A model generated the notes under the pieces. That model was not told the DNA's origin. It did no database searches and saw only the letters and a program-made list of their open reading frames with translations. Positions 32,900 through 41,682 of a stretch of DNA of 64,000 nucleotides are shown here, piece by piece. Position 1 is the stretch's first letter; each line of letters starts with the position of its first letter. The position numbers and the translations under genes were made by a program. Origin of the DNA: Aureimonas frigidaquae (GTDB taxonomy: Bacteria; Pseudomonadota; Alphaproteobacteria; Rhizobiales; Rhizobiaceae); NCBI RefSeq assembly GCF_001463905.1, contig NZ_BBWR01000011.1, forward strand, positions 1-64,000, read 5' to 3'.

Positions 32900-33849
32900 T
32901 TCTGGACGGGCGGTCTGACGCGGCGGGCGAGCGCGTCGAGCTTGTCGCGCGCCACGCCCGAGACGATCGCCGGCACGCTGCGCGGCTGCGACAGGCTTTC
33001 GAGCCCCGCCGAGAAGAGCCCCTTGCGGGCTTTGCGGTCCAGAAAATCGCGCAGGACGTAACGGCCGTGAATGTGACGGGCATGGCGCTCGAGCATCGCC
33101 TTGACGGGCCCGGCCTCGGCCCCGGCGGCCAGTGCCGCGCCGGCCAGCCAGAGCTGCCGCAGATCCTGCGTGCTGTGCCGGCCGCTTAAGGAATCACCGC
33201 GCACCACGGCCGCGTAGCCGCAATTGTGGACGACCACATAGCGCGCGCCGGCCATGAGCGCGCGGACATAGAACTCGTAATCCTCGCCCAGCCGCAGATC
33301 CTCGCGGTAGCGCAGACCATGCGCTTCCAGGAAGGATGTGCGCATGACGGGCTTCAGAAAGCCGATCTCTCCCCGCGCATGGCCGCGGCGGGAAATGTTG
33401 CCTTCCACGAACTCCACCGTGCCCAGCCGCGTCACGCGCGGAGCCTTGGACGCAAAAGCCGGCAGGGCTTCGTCTGCCCTTTCTGCAGGAACGAAGACGA
33501 TATCGTCGGCCGCGAAATCCCAGTCGGGCGCAGCCAGGAGCGCGGCGAAACGACCGGGCAGCAGGAAATCGTCGGCATCCAGTATGGCCACGAGCGGGGC
33601 GGTGCAGGCATCCAATGCCCGGTTGCGCGCTGCCGCCGGGCCGGTATTGCAATCCTGGCGCAGAATGATCAGGCGGCCCGTTCCGTCATCGGCGGCCCGC
33701 GCCGCACCGCCTGTGTCGTCGCTCGACGCATCGTCGACGACGATCACCTCCGCCACATGCCGATCGGCCAGGGCGGAAGCGACCGCACAACCGATCGTCG
33801 CCGATGCGTTCATCGCAGCGATGATGACTGCAACGCGATCCGTAATCAT
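32857..33849 (-). CDS. exoU: Family 2 glycosyltransferase, ExoU-like
   Basis: 330 residues. VAVIIAAMNASATIGCAVAS, VVDDASSDDTGGAA, CNTGPAAARNRALDAC and AILDADDFLLPGRFAAL give the GT-A site. RLGEDYEFYVRALMAGARYV and the C-terminal RHARHIHGRYVLRDFLDR resemble the ExoO/ExoU pair. Its place next to exoX matches exoU, which adds a side-chain glucose to succinoglycan. AGGGAA precedes the ATG at 33849. Identity as exoU rather than a second exoO depends on position. Confidence 0.78.
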   Translation of the reverse strand: MITDRVAVIIAAMNASATIGCAVASALADRHVAEVIVVDDASSDDTGGAARAADDGTGRLIILRQDCNTGPAAARNRALDACTAPLVAILDADDFLLPGRFAALLAAPDWDFAADDIVFVPAERADEALPAFASKAPRVTRLGTVEFVEGNISRRGHARGEIGFLKPVMRTSFLEAHGLRYREDLRLGEDYEFYVRALMAGARYVVVHNCGYAAVVRGDSLSGRHSTQDLRQLWLAGAALAAGAEAGPVKAMLERHARHIHGRYVLRDFLDRKARKGLFSAGLESLSQPRSVPAIVSGVARDKLDALARRVRPPVQNQGLRTLSEGWPVG

Positions 33850-33959
33850 GGCGAGCGTTCCCTGCTTGCCCCGGTCATCGTACCGGGCCGTCACAGGCTG
33901 AACGGGAAACGCGGCAACATCAAGTGTGCGCGGGCAACGGTCCTGCCCGGCAGGAGCGC

Positions 33960-34205
33960 TTAGAAATGATTGTGGTAGACATCCGGAGCGACGTCGGCCG
34001 ACTTGGCCTCGCCCGCAGTGGCGCCGGCGTTGCCATTGCGCCAGACCATGAACAAGACGGCCAGGAAGTAACCGACCTGTATGATGACGGCGCAGACAAG
34101 CGTCTGGACAAGCATGGTCCATACGGATCCGGTGAGCCAGTATATGGCAATGGCGAATGCCGTCAGGGTGAGCAGCATGCCACGGAAAAACAGAACAAAC
34201 GACAT
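33960..34205 (-). CDS. exoX: Exopolysaccharide production repressor, ExoX-like
   Basis: 81 residues. Two membrane helices (about residues 2-24 and 28-51: SFVLFFRGMLLTLTAFAIAI and VQTLVCAVIIQVGYFLAVLF) are followed by a short cytosolic tail. The second helix with IQVGYFLAVLF is strongly characteristic of ExoX/Psi, small inner-membrane proteins that restrain exopolysaccharide synthesis after transcription, apparently by acting on ExoY. It is divergent from exoY, as in S. meliloti, so the brake and the enzyme are controlled from one region. The ribosome site is weak. The start at 34205 is preferred over 34253 because the family begins at this helix. Confidence 0.9.
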   Translation of the reverse strand: MSFVLFFRGMLLTLTAFAIAIYWLTGSVWTMLVQTLVCAVIIQVGYFLAVLFMVWRNGNAGATAGEAKSADVAPDVYHNHF

Positions 34206-34719
34206 GACTATTTGACCATCATCATGACGAAGATTGACGCAGACTGGACGCATATCCGCATTCGTTGAGCCTGCAATGGCCCTGATGCTTCTATCGTCGC
34301 GGCCGTCTTCCTCAGCGCCGTTCTTCCAACAGAGTTAAAAAACCCAAGTCTTTCGCACAATATGCACCTTCGATAATACCAAACGTGTCCGCACGCAATA
34401 TGGATGCCCCCCACATACGCAATTTTTGGTAGTTGGCTTTTTGCTCCGCACTCAAATCGATTTGATTCCGCACTGTTCAATTGCGTGATCGGTTCGTGAC
34501 CGGCCAGCAACGTTGTAGGATTTTCAAGTATTTCCTGATCGCTGATCTCATTAGCTGTCCAATTGTTGCCGCCCGCGGAGCAGCTGACAAAAAAATGTCA
34601 AATTGCTGGTCCCTTAACCGCCCCCGTGACTGTTTTTTAGCCGACCACTCCACCTCTCGGACCGTCGATCATCTCCGCCGCCCCCCGCAACCGCACGACC
34701 GCCAACCATGAGAATTATG

Positions 34720-34757
34720 GGTTTCATGAGAATATTGCGCCGCCACATCATGAAACC
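34720..34757. promoter_or_regulatory. 10-bp inverted repeat upstream of exoY
   Basis: GGTTTCATGA (34720-34729) and TCATGAAACC (34748-34757) are perfect inverted arms 18 bases apart, about 65 bases before the exoY start. Each arm contains the palindrome TCATGA. The spacing places the arm centres almost three helical turns apart, so it may be a paired operator rather than an RNA stem. Confidence 0.65.
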
Positions 34758-34770
34758 GTTGCACTGCAAC
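34758..34770. promoter_or_regulatory. 13-bp palindrome directly beside the inverted repeat
   Basis: GTTGCA-C-TGCAAC abuts the 34720-34757 repeat and lies 52 bases upstream of exoY. Its form (6-bp arms, one central base) parallels GCTGCG-G-CGCAGC at 31693-31705 in the exoK/exoW region, so both may be variants of one operator. Confidence 0.5.
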
Positions 34771-34822
34771 ATAATTCGCGTATGCTCGGATCGCTCATCA
34801 CCAATGGTTCGGAGTTGGCAAC

Positions 34823-35506
34823 ATGCGAACGGCTGATAGGCTCCTTGGAAAAGCGGAAGGCTTCCTCGACGGAACCGTCGGGGATCTGCGCGCTGTCGGA
34901 GGCGCGGTCAAACGCTCATTCGATCTCGTGGCCTCCGTTGCGGGGCTGATCGTCCTGTCGCCGCTGTTCATCATGCTGGCGGCACTGGTGAAGCTGTCCG
35001 ACGGGGGCAGCATATTCTACGGCCACCGGCGCATCGGGCGCGGCGGCGCCACGTTCCATTGCCTCAAGTTCCGCACCATGGTCGAGAACGGGGACGAGGT
35101 CCTGCAGCGTCATCTGGCTTCGGATCCCGCCGCCGCCGAAGAGTGGAAGGCCACCCGCAAGCTGCAGAACGATCCGCGCGTCACTGCCGTCGGCCAGGTC
35201 CTGCGCAAGCTCAGCCTCGACGAGCTGCCGCAGATCATCAACATCATCCGCGGCGAGATGTCTGTCGTCGGCCCGCGTCCGGTCGTGGCTGCCGAGCTCG
35301 ACCTCTACGGTTCGGCCGCCAGCCACTACCTGCGTTCCCGCCCGGGCCTGACGGGCCTGTGGCAGGTCAGCGGGCGCAACGACGTATCTTACGAAGCGCG
35401 CGTCGCCTTCGACAAACAATATGTCGAGAACTGGTCGCTCGCCACCGATCTCGCCATCATCATCAAGACCGTGCCGGCCGTCGTCGCCTCCCGCGGGAGC
35501 TACTGA
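34823..35506 (+). CDS. exoY: Undecaprenyl-phosphate galactose phosphotransferase, priming enzyme
   Basis: 227 residues. One membrane segment (about residues 32-58, [19 protein letters not shown]) is followed by the bacterial sugar transferase domain: [54 protein letters not shown] and [19 protein letters not shown], ending near the family's usual C-terminus. ExoY moves galactose-1-phosphate to the lipid carrier and so begins each repeat unit. GGAG stands 8 bases before the ATG. exoF and exoQ follow in the same direction, with gaps of 55 and 10 bases. Confidence 0.95.
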   Translation: MRTADRLLGKAEGFLDGTVGDLRAVGGAVKRSFDLVASVAGLIVLSPLFIMLAALVKLSDGGSIFYGHRRIGRGGATFHCLKFRTMVENGDEVLQRHLASDPAAAEEWKATRKLQNDPRVTAVGQVLRKLSLDELPQIINIIRGEMSVVGPRPVVAAELDLYGSAASHYLRSRPGLTGLWQVSGRNDVSYEARVAFDKQYVENWSLATDLAIIIKTVPAVVASRGSY

Positions 35507-35561
35507 CGACCGCCGCCGGCGCATGACGGCCGAGCGCCGCCTGCCCAGGAGAACACCCCTC

Positions 35562-36800
35562 ATGCTGCGGACCGGTTTCGTGCGTCTCTTCGGCGTCCTC
35601 ATCCTTGCGCTCGGCGCTGCGGGAGGCGCTCAGGCCGAGGGAGGTTACACGCTCGGTCCCATGGACAAGCTGCGGATCCGCGTCGTCGAATGGCAGAGCG
35701 CGGAGGGCGCGGTCCGCGACTGGACGGCGCTGGCGGGCGATTATCTCGTCGGGCCTTCGGGCACCATATCCCTGCCCTTTATCGGCGAAATCCCCGCAGA
35801 AGGCCGCAGCACCGCCGACATCGCCGCCGTGATCGGCACCGAGCTGCAGCAGACGCTGGGGCTGATGGACCGCCCCAACGCCTCGGTCGAGCTGGCCGAG
35901 TTCCGGCCGATCTTCGTTGCCGGCGATGCGCAGACCCCCGGCCGCTACCCCTACGATCCGGACCTCACCGTCCTGAAGGCGGTTAGCCTGGCGGGCGGCC
36001 TGCGCCGGGCCACCGACGGGAATATGCGCCTGGAGCGCGATATCATCCGGGCCAGCGGCGAACAGGACGTGACCGTGGCCCGGCGCAACCGCCTGATCGT
36101 CAAGCGCGCGCGGCTGGAGGCGGAGGCCGCCGACCAGACGGCCTTCGAGCCCCCGCAGGAATTGCGCGACCAGCCCGACTTCACCGCCATGATCGCCGAC
36201 GAAAAAGCCATCATGGACACGCGGCAGAAGCGGCTGACGCTCCAGCTCGAAGCCCTGGATGACCTGAAGCGGCTTCTGGCGAGCGAGGTCGAGGCCCTGC
36301 AGAAGAAGATCACGGCGCAGAATCGCCAGATCGAGCTGACGCGCAAGGAACTGGCCGGGATCGGCGATCTGTCGAGCCAGGGCCTCGTCGTCAACGCACG
36401 CGTCCTGTCCGTGGAGCGGACCATGGCCGAGCTCGAGACGCGCCTTCTCGACTACGAGACCGCGCTTCTCCAGGCCCGCCAGGAGATCGCCCGGGCGCAG
36501 CAATCGGCTATCGACCTGGAAAACGACCGTGACGCGGAGATCGCCCGCGAGCGCCAGGAGGTCGAGGCCGACATACGCTCCGCCGAGCTGCAGATCGGCA
36601 CGAGCCGCAACCTCGTCCAGGAAGCGCTGACGCAGGCGCCGACCGCCAGCGTCGGGCCGTTCAACGAGAATGTGCGCATCGTCTACAAGATCGTGCGGAC
36701 CGTCGATGGCCAGGCGCAGGAAACGGAAGCCGGCGAAATGGAACCGGTCCTGCCGGGCGATGTCGTGAAGGTCGAGATGGCGGCCGTGGCCGTGAACTGA
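35562..36800 (+). CDS. exoF: Periplasmic polysaccharide export protein, ExoF-like
   Basis: 412 residues. A signal peptide (LRTGFVRLFGVLILALGAAG, ending GGAQA) precedes a polysaccharide export (Poly_export/SLBB) domain: YTLGPMDKLRIRVVEWQ, YLVGPSGTISLPFIGEIPAE and FVAGDAQTPGRYPYDPDLTV. The remainder (about residues 180-380) is a long alpha-helical coiled coil, typical of ExoF and absent from Wza. It works with ExoQ and ExoP in export. AGGAGA about 10 bases upstream of 35562 decides for this ATG over one at 35523. Confidence 0.92.
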   Translation: MLRTGFVRLFGVLILALGAAGGAQAEGGYTLGPMDKLRIRVVEWQSAEGAVRDWTALAGDYLVGPSGTISLPFIGEIPAEGRSTADIAAVIGTELQQTLGLMDRPNASVELAEFRPIFVAGDAQTPGRYPYDPDLTVLKAVSLAGGLRRATDGNMRLERDIIRASGEQDVTVARRNRLIVKRARLEAEAADQTAFEPPQELRDQPDFTAMIADEKAIMDTRQKRLTLQLEALDDLKRLLASEVEALQKKITAQNRQIELTRKELAGIGDLSSQGLVVNARVLSVERTMAELETRLLDYETALLQARQEIARAQQSAIDLENDRDAEIARERQEVEADIRSAELQIGTSRNLVQEALTQAPTASVGPFNENVRIVYKIVRTVDGQAQETEAGEMEPVLPGDVVKVEMAAVAVN

Positions 36801-36810
36801 CGGTGCCGCG

Positions 36811-38106
36811 ATGCGCATAGCCAAGGCATCCCTGATCGATCCCGAGCGCAACGGCCTCTATGCGACGTGCGCGACTGCGCTGTCGGTCTTCGTCTTCGCC
36901 TATTCCACCCGCTTCGGCCAGGTGTCGATCCTGGCCTATTACGCGCTCTGGCTGCCGCTGATCCTTATCGATTACCGGCGCGTCCTGGGGCGTGTCCTCT
37001 CGACGCCGTGGATCGTCGCTTTCGTGGGCCTGGCGCTTCTGTCCACCTTCTGGTCGGCTGCGCCCGGGGTGACGGCGCGCGCAAGCGTCCAGTTCGCCAC
37101 CCATGTCTTCTGCGCGCTTCTGGCGGTCAACCTCGTCTCCATCCGCAGCCTGACGCGCGGCATGGTCGTCGGCACCGCGCTGGTGATGGTCTATTCGCTG
37201 ATCTTCGGGCATTACAGCTACGATGCGCTGGACGGGACCTACAGTTTCGTCGGCGCCTTTTCGTCCAAGAACCAGCTCGGCCTCTACGCCTCGCTCGGCA
37301 TCTACTTTGCCCTGGCCTCGGTGTTCATCCTGGGCGAGCGCGGCCTGTGGCGGCTCGCTACCCTGGCCAGCGTGCCCATGGCGGGCTACGGCCTTTTCGC
37401 GGCGCAGTCGGCCACCTCGGTCCTGGCCACCGTCGCGGCGCTGGCCATCACCTTCGGCTTCCAGCCGCTCCTCGCCTTCCGGCCCCGCCATCGCAAGGCG
37501 CTGCTGGCGCTCGGCATCGTCGTACTGGCGGCGGCCCTGCCGGTCGTCTTCGGCAGCGGAGTGGCCGATTCCGTCCTCGGCATCTTCGGCAAGGATACGA
37601 CGCTCACCGGCCGGACCTATCTCTGGTCGGAAGGGATCGCGGCCGGCAACCTCAACCCGGTCTTCGGCGCCGGCTACTATGCCTACTGGGTCCAGGGCTT
37701 CGGCGAAGCCGAGCGGCTCTGGTACGAATTCTACATCGCCACGCGCAGCGGCTTCCATTTCCACAACACCTATATCGAGCTCTATGTCGAACTGGGGCTG
37801 GTGGGCGTAGCCCTTATGGCCTTCCTGATCCTGCGCACCGTCCTGGGTCATCTTGGCAGGCTGGTGTCCGACAATCGCAACCGGGCATCGCACCTCCTGT
37901 TCGGGCTGATGGCGATGTTCCTGATCCGCTCCTTCGTCGAGATCGACGTGATGACGCCCTATACGGTCGGCGCCTTCCTCATGTTCTACGCTGCCGGGCT
38001 TCTGGCAAAGCCCTTGCCGGCGCGGGCGCCGCCAGGCGCGGCGGCCAGGCCGGAGACGGACGTCCGGCATTCAGCACCGCCAGCAGGCCAGGCCATCCCC
38101 GGATAA
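36811..38106 (+). CDS. exoQ: Exopolysaccharide polymerase, O-antigen ligase/polymerase family
   Basis: 431 residues with ten or more hydrophobic helices. The Wzy-type features are SSKNQLGLYASLGIYFALAS near the middle and the large periplasmic loop with TTLTGRTYLWSEGIAA, GAGYYAYWVQGF and FHFHNTYIELYVELGLVG. ExoQ joins repeat units into high-mass polymer at the periplasmic face. The Ala/Pro-rich tail (LLAKPLPARAPPGAAARPE) looks like an extension. It exists because the gene runs 128 bases into the convergent acyltransferase gene. It follows exoF by ten bases. Confidence 0.92.
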   Translation: MRIAKASLIDPERNGLYATCATALSVFVFAYSTRFGQVSILAYYALWLPLILIDYRRVLGRVLSTPWIVAFVGLALLSTFWSAAPGVTARASVQFATHVFCALLAVNLVSIRSLTRGMVVGTALVMVYSLIFGHYSYDALDGTYSFVGAFSSKNQLGLYASLGIYFALASVFILGERGLWRLATLASVPMAGYGLFAAQSATSVLATVAALAITFGFQPLLAFRPRHRKALLALGIVVLAAALPVVFGSGVADSVLGIFGKDTTLTGRTYLWSEGIAAGNLNPVFGAGYYAYWVQGFGEAERLWYEFYIATRSGFHFHNTYIELYVELGLVGVALMAFLILRTVLGHLGRLVSDNRNRASHLLFGLMAMFLIRSFVEIDVMTPYTVGAFLMFYAAGLLAKPLPARAPPGAAARPETDVRHSAPPAGQAIPG

Positions 38107-39148
38107 GCTGCAGCGCCACCACCGATGTCGCCATGGCGACGATGGGAAGCGCAAAGAAGGTGATGGGGAAGAGGTCCGAGCCATAATTGCCGAAGGCCCG
38201 GCGCAGGATGATCTGCCCGAAGTCGAACAGAATCGCGTGGCTGCAGAAAGCAAAGAAGACATAAGGCTCGAGCTCACGGCACAGCGCGCCGAACCGCAGG
38301 CGCGACAGGCGTATCGTCAGCTGCCACATGAAGGCCGCCATACTGAAGCGCAGGGCCATGTCGAAGGCCGTCGAGGCGGTTTCGCTGTAGGCGGCGATGC
38401 TCCCCTGTTGGAGCCGGAGCCCCAGGAAGACGGCGATGACCGGCAGAAGCAGGAGCGCGATGGGGCGCGACAGGCGGTCGATATCGCCCCGCTCCATGCC
38501 CGACTGGCGCAGCCACATGCCGGCAGCAAAGAACAGAAGCATGGGGGGCCGTTGCAGGACCAGGGCGCCATCGCCCAGGAAGGCGAAGGCTGCCACGGCG
38601 CCGAAACTCGCCAGCGGGGCGCGCCGCAGGCCCCAAAGGAGCAGCGGCGACAAGAGGCAGCAGACAAAGAGATCGCGAAGGAACCAGAGCGGAACCACCT
38701 GCGGCCACTGCGTCAGCGCCAGGAGCGCGTCGGCGAGCGGCAGGGCCTCCAGCGCCGGCATGGCGTCCCATTTGCCGGTCAGGACGCCGTAGGCGGCAAG
38801 GCAACCCAGCATGACGAGGTTCCAGGCGACCAGCGGCACCAGGAGCGTGCGGGCCTTGGACCGGATCAGGGGCACCGCGCCGAGCTTGTGCAGTGTCGAG
38901 ACGATCAGATAACCCGACACGATGGTCAGGAGCGCCACGGAGCTGAGGCCGAAAATCCGCGTGAGGATGAAGTAGACGATATCGAACCAGTCATCCGCCG
39001 GCCGCTGATTGACATCGTCGGCCACCCCGGCCTGCACATGCACGAACATCATCAGGAAAATGCAGATCGTCCGCGCAATGCGGATCCGCTCCGAGACGAC
39101 GGGGTCCAGCTTGCCTGGCGCCCGGTCAGGATGGGTCGTCGCCGTCAT
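37979..39148 (-). CDS. exoZ: Acyltransferase 3 family membrane protein, probable exopolysaccharide acetyltransferase
   Basis: 389 residues, about ten membrane helices. Acyltransferase-3 marks are ARTICIFLMMFVHVQAGV (the conserved His after helix 1), VPLWFLRDLFVCCLLSPLLL with the central Arg, and FFAFCSHAILFDF. The position after exoQ is that of exoZ, which acetylates succinoglycan, though here the gene is on the opposite strand; ExoH-type succinyltransferases share this fold, so the acyl group is open. The last 40 residues are low-complexity Pro/Ala/Arg, arising where the gene reads antisense into exoQ. GAGGG and AAAGG precede the ATG at 39148. Confidence 0.75.
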   Translation of the reverse strand: MTATTHPDRAPGKLDPVVSERIRIARTICIFLMMFVHVQAGVADDVNQRPADDWFDIVYFILTRIFGLSSVALLTIVSGYLIVSTLHKLGAVPLIRSKARTLLVPLVAWNLVMLGCLAAYGVLTGKWDAMPALEALPLADALLALTQWPQVVPLWFLRDLFVCCLLSPLLLWGLRRAPLASFGAVAAFAFLGDGALVLQRPPMLLFFAAGMWLRQSGMERGDIDRLSRPIALLLLPVIAVFLGLRLQQGSIAAYSETASTAFDMALRFSMAAFMWQLTIRLSRLRFGALCRELEPYVFFAFCSHAILFDFGQIILRRAFGNYGSDLFPITFFALPIVAMATSVVALQLIRGWPGLLAVLNAGRPSPAWPPRLAAPAPARALPEARQRRT

Positions 39149-39445
39149 CCTTTGTCCCTCCGTAACCGTCGGGGGCCGCAGCGCCGCGTTCCGGGCTTGT
39201 GCCCTTACTCGGGTGCCGTGGCAGGGATGGCCAGCCCATCGGGCCGACCGCGATAGTCCGTAGAACTGATTATAAGGCAGTTGTGGCAACAGTGCAGCGC
39301 AGCATCACATTTTCGCGTGGGCCCTTGCGCCGGGGCGAATGCGGAATGGTTCCAATTGCCGTCGAAAGGCACTAGTTCTGAAGGCGCGCGGTTGCGCCGC
39401 CCGGCGGGCGGCCCGCCATCGATCGTTGCGAGTGTCCTGCCAGCC

Positions 39446-40255
39446 ATGTCCGATCCCGACCGCTTTCCGACCAGCCCCACTGCCACAGACCGGCGGCCGC
39501 GCGTCGCGCTGTTCGTCACCTGCCTCGTCAATGTAATGCGCCCGACCATCGCCGACTGCACGATCGCGCTTCTGGAAGCGGCCGGGGCGGATGTGGCGGT
39601 GCCGCTGGACCAGACATGCTGCGGCCAGCCGGCTTTCAATTCGGGCGATGAAAAGGGAGGAGCGCGCCTCGCCAAACGGCAGATCGCGCTTCTGGAGCCC
39701 TATGACTACGTGGTCCTACCGTCCGGCTCCTGCGCATCGACCATCATCCACACCTGGCCGGAAAGCCTGAAGGACGAGCCGGAATGGCAGCGGCGGGCCA
39801 CGGCCCTGGCGGGCCGGACGCATGAGGTCCTGTCCTTCCTGACCGATGTTCTGAAGTTCAGCCCGCAACCGCCGGCGCTGCGCACCACCGCCACCTATCA
39901 CGACACCTGTTCCGGCCTGCGGGAGCTCGGCATATCCGCCCAGCCCCGCCAGCTCCTGGCGGCCGTCGAGGGGCTGGAACTGCGCCCCTTGCCCGATGCC
40001 AATGTCTGCTGCGGCTTCGGGGGCACCTTCTGCGTCAAATATCCTGCCATCTCCAACGCCATCGTCGGGGAAAAGGCAGATGCGATCGAAAGCACGGGGG
40101 CGCGCATGCTGCTTGGCGGCGATCTGGGCTGCCTGATGAACATGGCCGGCAAGCTCCAGCGCCGCGGCTCGGACGTGCGCGTCTACCACACGGTCGAGGT
40201 CCTGGCCGGCGCCACGGACCGCCCGGCCATCGGCCATGGGAGCGACGGGCGATGA
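39446..40255 (+). CDS. lutA: Lactate utilisation protein A, CCG-domain oxidoreductase subunit
   Basis: 269 residues with two CCG domains, the signature of LutA: CLVNVMRPTIADC...CCGQPAFNSGD in the first half and HDTCSGLRELG...CCGFGGTF in the second. With LutB and LutC it oxidises L-lactate to pyruvate in place of a flavin lactate dehydrogenase. The frame is open further upstream, but family length and the first conserved block suit the ATG at 39446; no strong ribosome site is seen. It overlaps lutB by ATGA. The 297 bases between it and the acyltransferase gene contain no gene I can support. Confidence 0.93.
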   Translation: MSDPDRFPTSPTATDRRPRVALFVTCLVNVMRPTIADCTIALLEAAGADVAVPLDQTCCGQPAFNSGDEKGGARLAKRQIALLEPYDYVVLPSGSCASTIIHTWPESLKDEPEWQRRATALAGRTHEVLSFLTDVLKFSPQPPALRTTATYHDTCSGLRELGISAQPRQLLAAVEGLELRPLPDANVCCGFGGTFCVKYPAISNAIVGEKADAIESTGARMLLGGDLGCLMNMAGKLQRRGSDVRVYHTVEVLAGATDRPAIGHGSDGR

Positions 40256-41682
40256 GCGCGGCGACGCCCCTGCCGGACTTCAAGCAACGTTCCGGCACCG
40301 CCCTGTCGGACCGCCTGCTGAAGGTCGCCATCGATCGCACCACCGGCACGGCGCGCAGCAAGCGGGCCGCCATCGTCGGCCTGTGGCCGGATTTCGAGGT
40401 AGCCAGGGCACGCGGCAAGGCCATCAAGGACCATGTGGTGGCCAATCTCGGCCACTACCTCGTGGAGTTCGAGCGCAACGCCCGGGCCAGCGGCGCCAAG
40501 GTGCATTATGCGCAGACGGCGGACGAGGCGGCTGATCTGGTCGTGCGCCTGTGCCAGGAGGCCGGGGCACGCAGCGTGACCCGGTCCAAATCCATGCTGG
40601 GCGAAGAGATCGGCCTGCCGCATGCCCTGGCAGAGGCCGGGATCGAGCGGGTCGAGACCGACCTTGCCGAACATATCGTGCAATTGGCGGGCGAGCGGCC
40701 GAGCCACATCATCTGGCCGGCCCTGCACAAGACGCGCGAGCAGATTTCCGAGCTGTTCCGCGTCGCCCACCAGGATCCGCACGGTGAGGAAACGCCGGAA
40801 GCCATGGCCGCATCGGCCCGGCGGCATCTGCGCGTCAAGTTCCTGAACGCCGATATCGGCATTTCCGGCGCCAACTTCCTCGTCGCCGACTCGGGCTCGG
40901 TCTGCACCGTGACCAACGAAGGCAATGCCGAGATGACGACGACGCCGCCGCGCGTCCATATCGTCACCGCCGGCATCGAGAAGCTCATCCCCTCGGCCGC
41001 GCATGCGGCGACCATGCTGCGCCTTCTCGTGCGCTCGGCGACGGGTGCGGCCCTGACGCAGTACACGACCTTCCACACGGGCCCGCGCCGCGAGGGCGAT
41101 CTCGACGGCCCGCAGGAGTTCCACATCGTCCTGGTGGATAACGGCCGCACGCGCATGCTGGCCGATCCGGCCCTGCGCGATATGCTGCGCTGCATCCGCT
41201 GCGGCGCCTGCATGAACCATTGCCCCGTCTTCAACCAGATCGGCGGCCACGCCTATGGCGGCACCTATCCTGGCCCCATGGGCGCGGTGCTGACGCCGGT
41301 CTTCGACGGGCTGGAACGCTCCCGCGACCTTGTCGGCGCCTGCACCCTGAACGGGCGCTGCCGCGAGGTCTGCCCCGTCGACATACCGCTGCCCACCCTG
41401 ATCAAGGGCTGGCGGGACAGGAGCTGGCGCGAGGGGCTGGAGCCGCTCAGCGTGCGGACGGGGGTCGGCGCCTGGGTCTTCCTTGCCGCCCATCCGCGCC
41501 TCTACCGCCTGGCGACCCGCACCGCCAACCTTGCCCTGCGGCTGATGGGCCGCAAGGCGGGCCGCATTGCCCGCCTGCCGCTGGCAGGCGCGGGATGGAC
41601 GGCCCACCGCGACATGCCGGCGCCGGACGCACCATCGTTCCTGTCGCAACATGCAGCCCGCAAGCAGGAAAGCCGGCCATGA
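40252..41682 (+). CDS. lutB: Lactate utilisation protein B, iron-sulfur subunit
   Basis: 476 residues. The N-terminal LUD domain includes RSVTRSKSMLGEEIGLPHAL and the ISGANFLVADSGSVCTVTNE block. The C-terminal half carries two [4Fe-4S] ferredoxin motifs: CIRCGACMNHCPV, then CTLNGRCREVCPV. This is the electron-transfer subunit of the LutABC lactate oxidase. ATGA overlaps at both ends couple its translation to lutA and lutC. No regulator sits beside the operon; the GntR/LldR type usual for lut is not adjacent here. Confidence 0.95.
   Translation: MSAATPLPDFKQRSGTALSDRLLKVAIDRTTGTARSKRAAIVGLWPDFEVARARGKAIKDHVVANLGHYLVEFERNARASGAKVHYAQTADEAADLVVRLCQEAGARSVTRSKSMLGEEIGLPHALAEAGIERVETDLAEHIVQLAGERPSHIIWPALHKTREQISELFRVAHQDPHGEETPEAMAASARRHLRVKFLNADIGISGANFLVADSGSVCTVTNEGNAEMTTTPPRVHIVTAGIEKLIPSAAHAATMLRLLVRSATGAALTQYTTFHTGPRREGDLDGPQEFHIVLVDNGRTRMLADPALRDMLRCIRCGACMNHCPVFNQIGGHAYGGTYPGPMGAVLTPVFDGLERSRDLVGACTLNGRCREVCPVDIPLPTLIKGWRDRSWREGLEPLSVRTGVGAWVFLAAHPRLYRLATRTANLALRLMGRKAGRIARLPLAGAGWTAHRDMPAPDAPSFLSQHAARKQESRP

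Larger units (their letters stand above)
34206..34822. promoter_or_regulatory. Divergent exoX/exoY regulatory region, AT-richer than surroundings
   Basis: 617 bases without a supportable gene and visibly richer in A+T than the flanks, as regions bound by MucR/Ros-type silencers tend to be. Near exoY it holds an inverted repeat GGTTTCATGA-N18-TCATGAAACC (34720-34757), a direct repeat CATGAGAAT (34707-34715 and 34725-34733), and a palindrome GTTGCA-C-TGCAAC (34758-34770). GTTGGCAAC lies just before the exoY start. I cannot place promoters with confidence. Confidence 0.65.
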
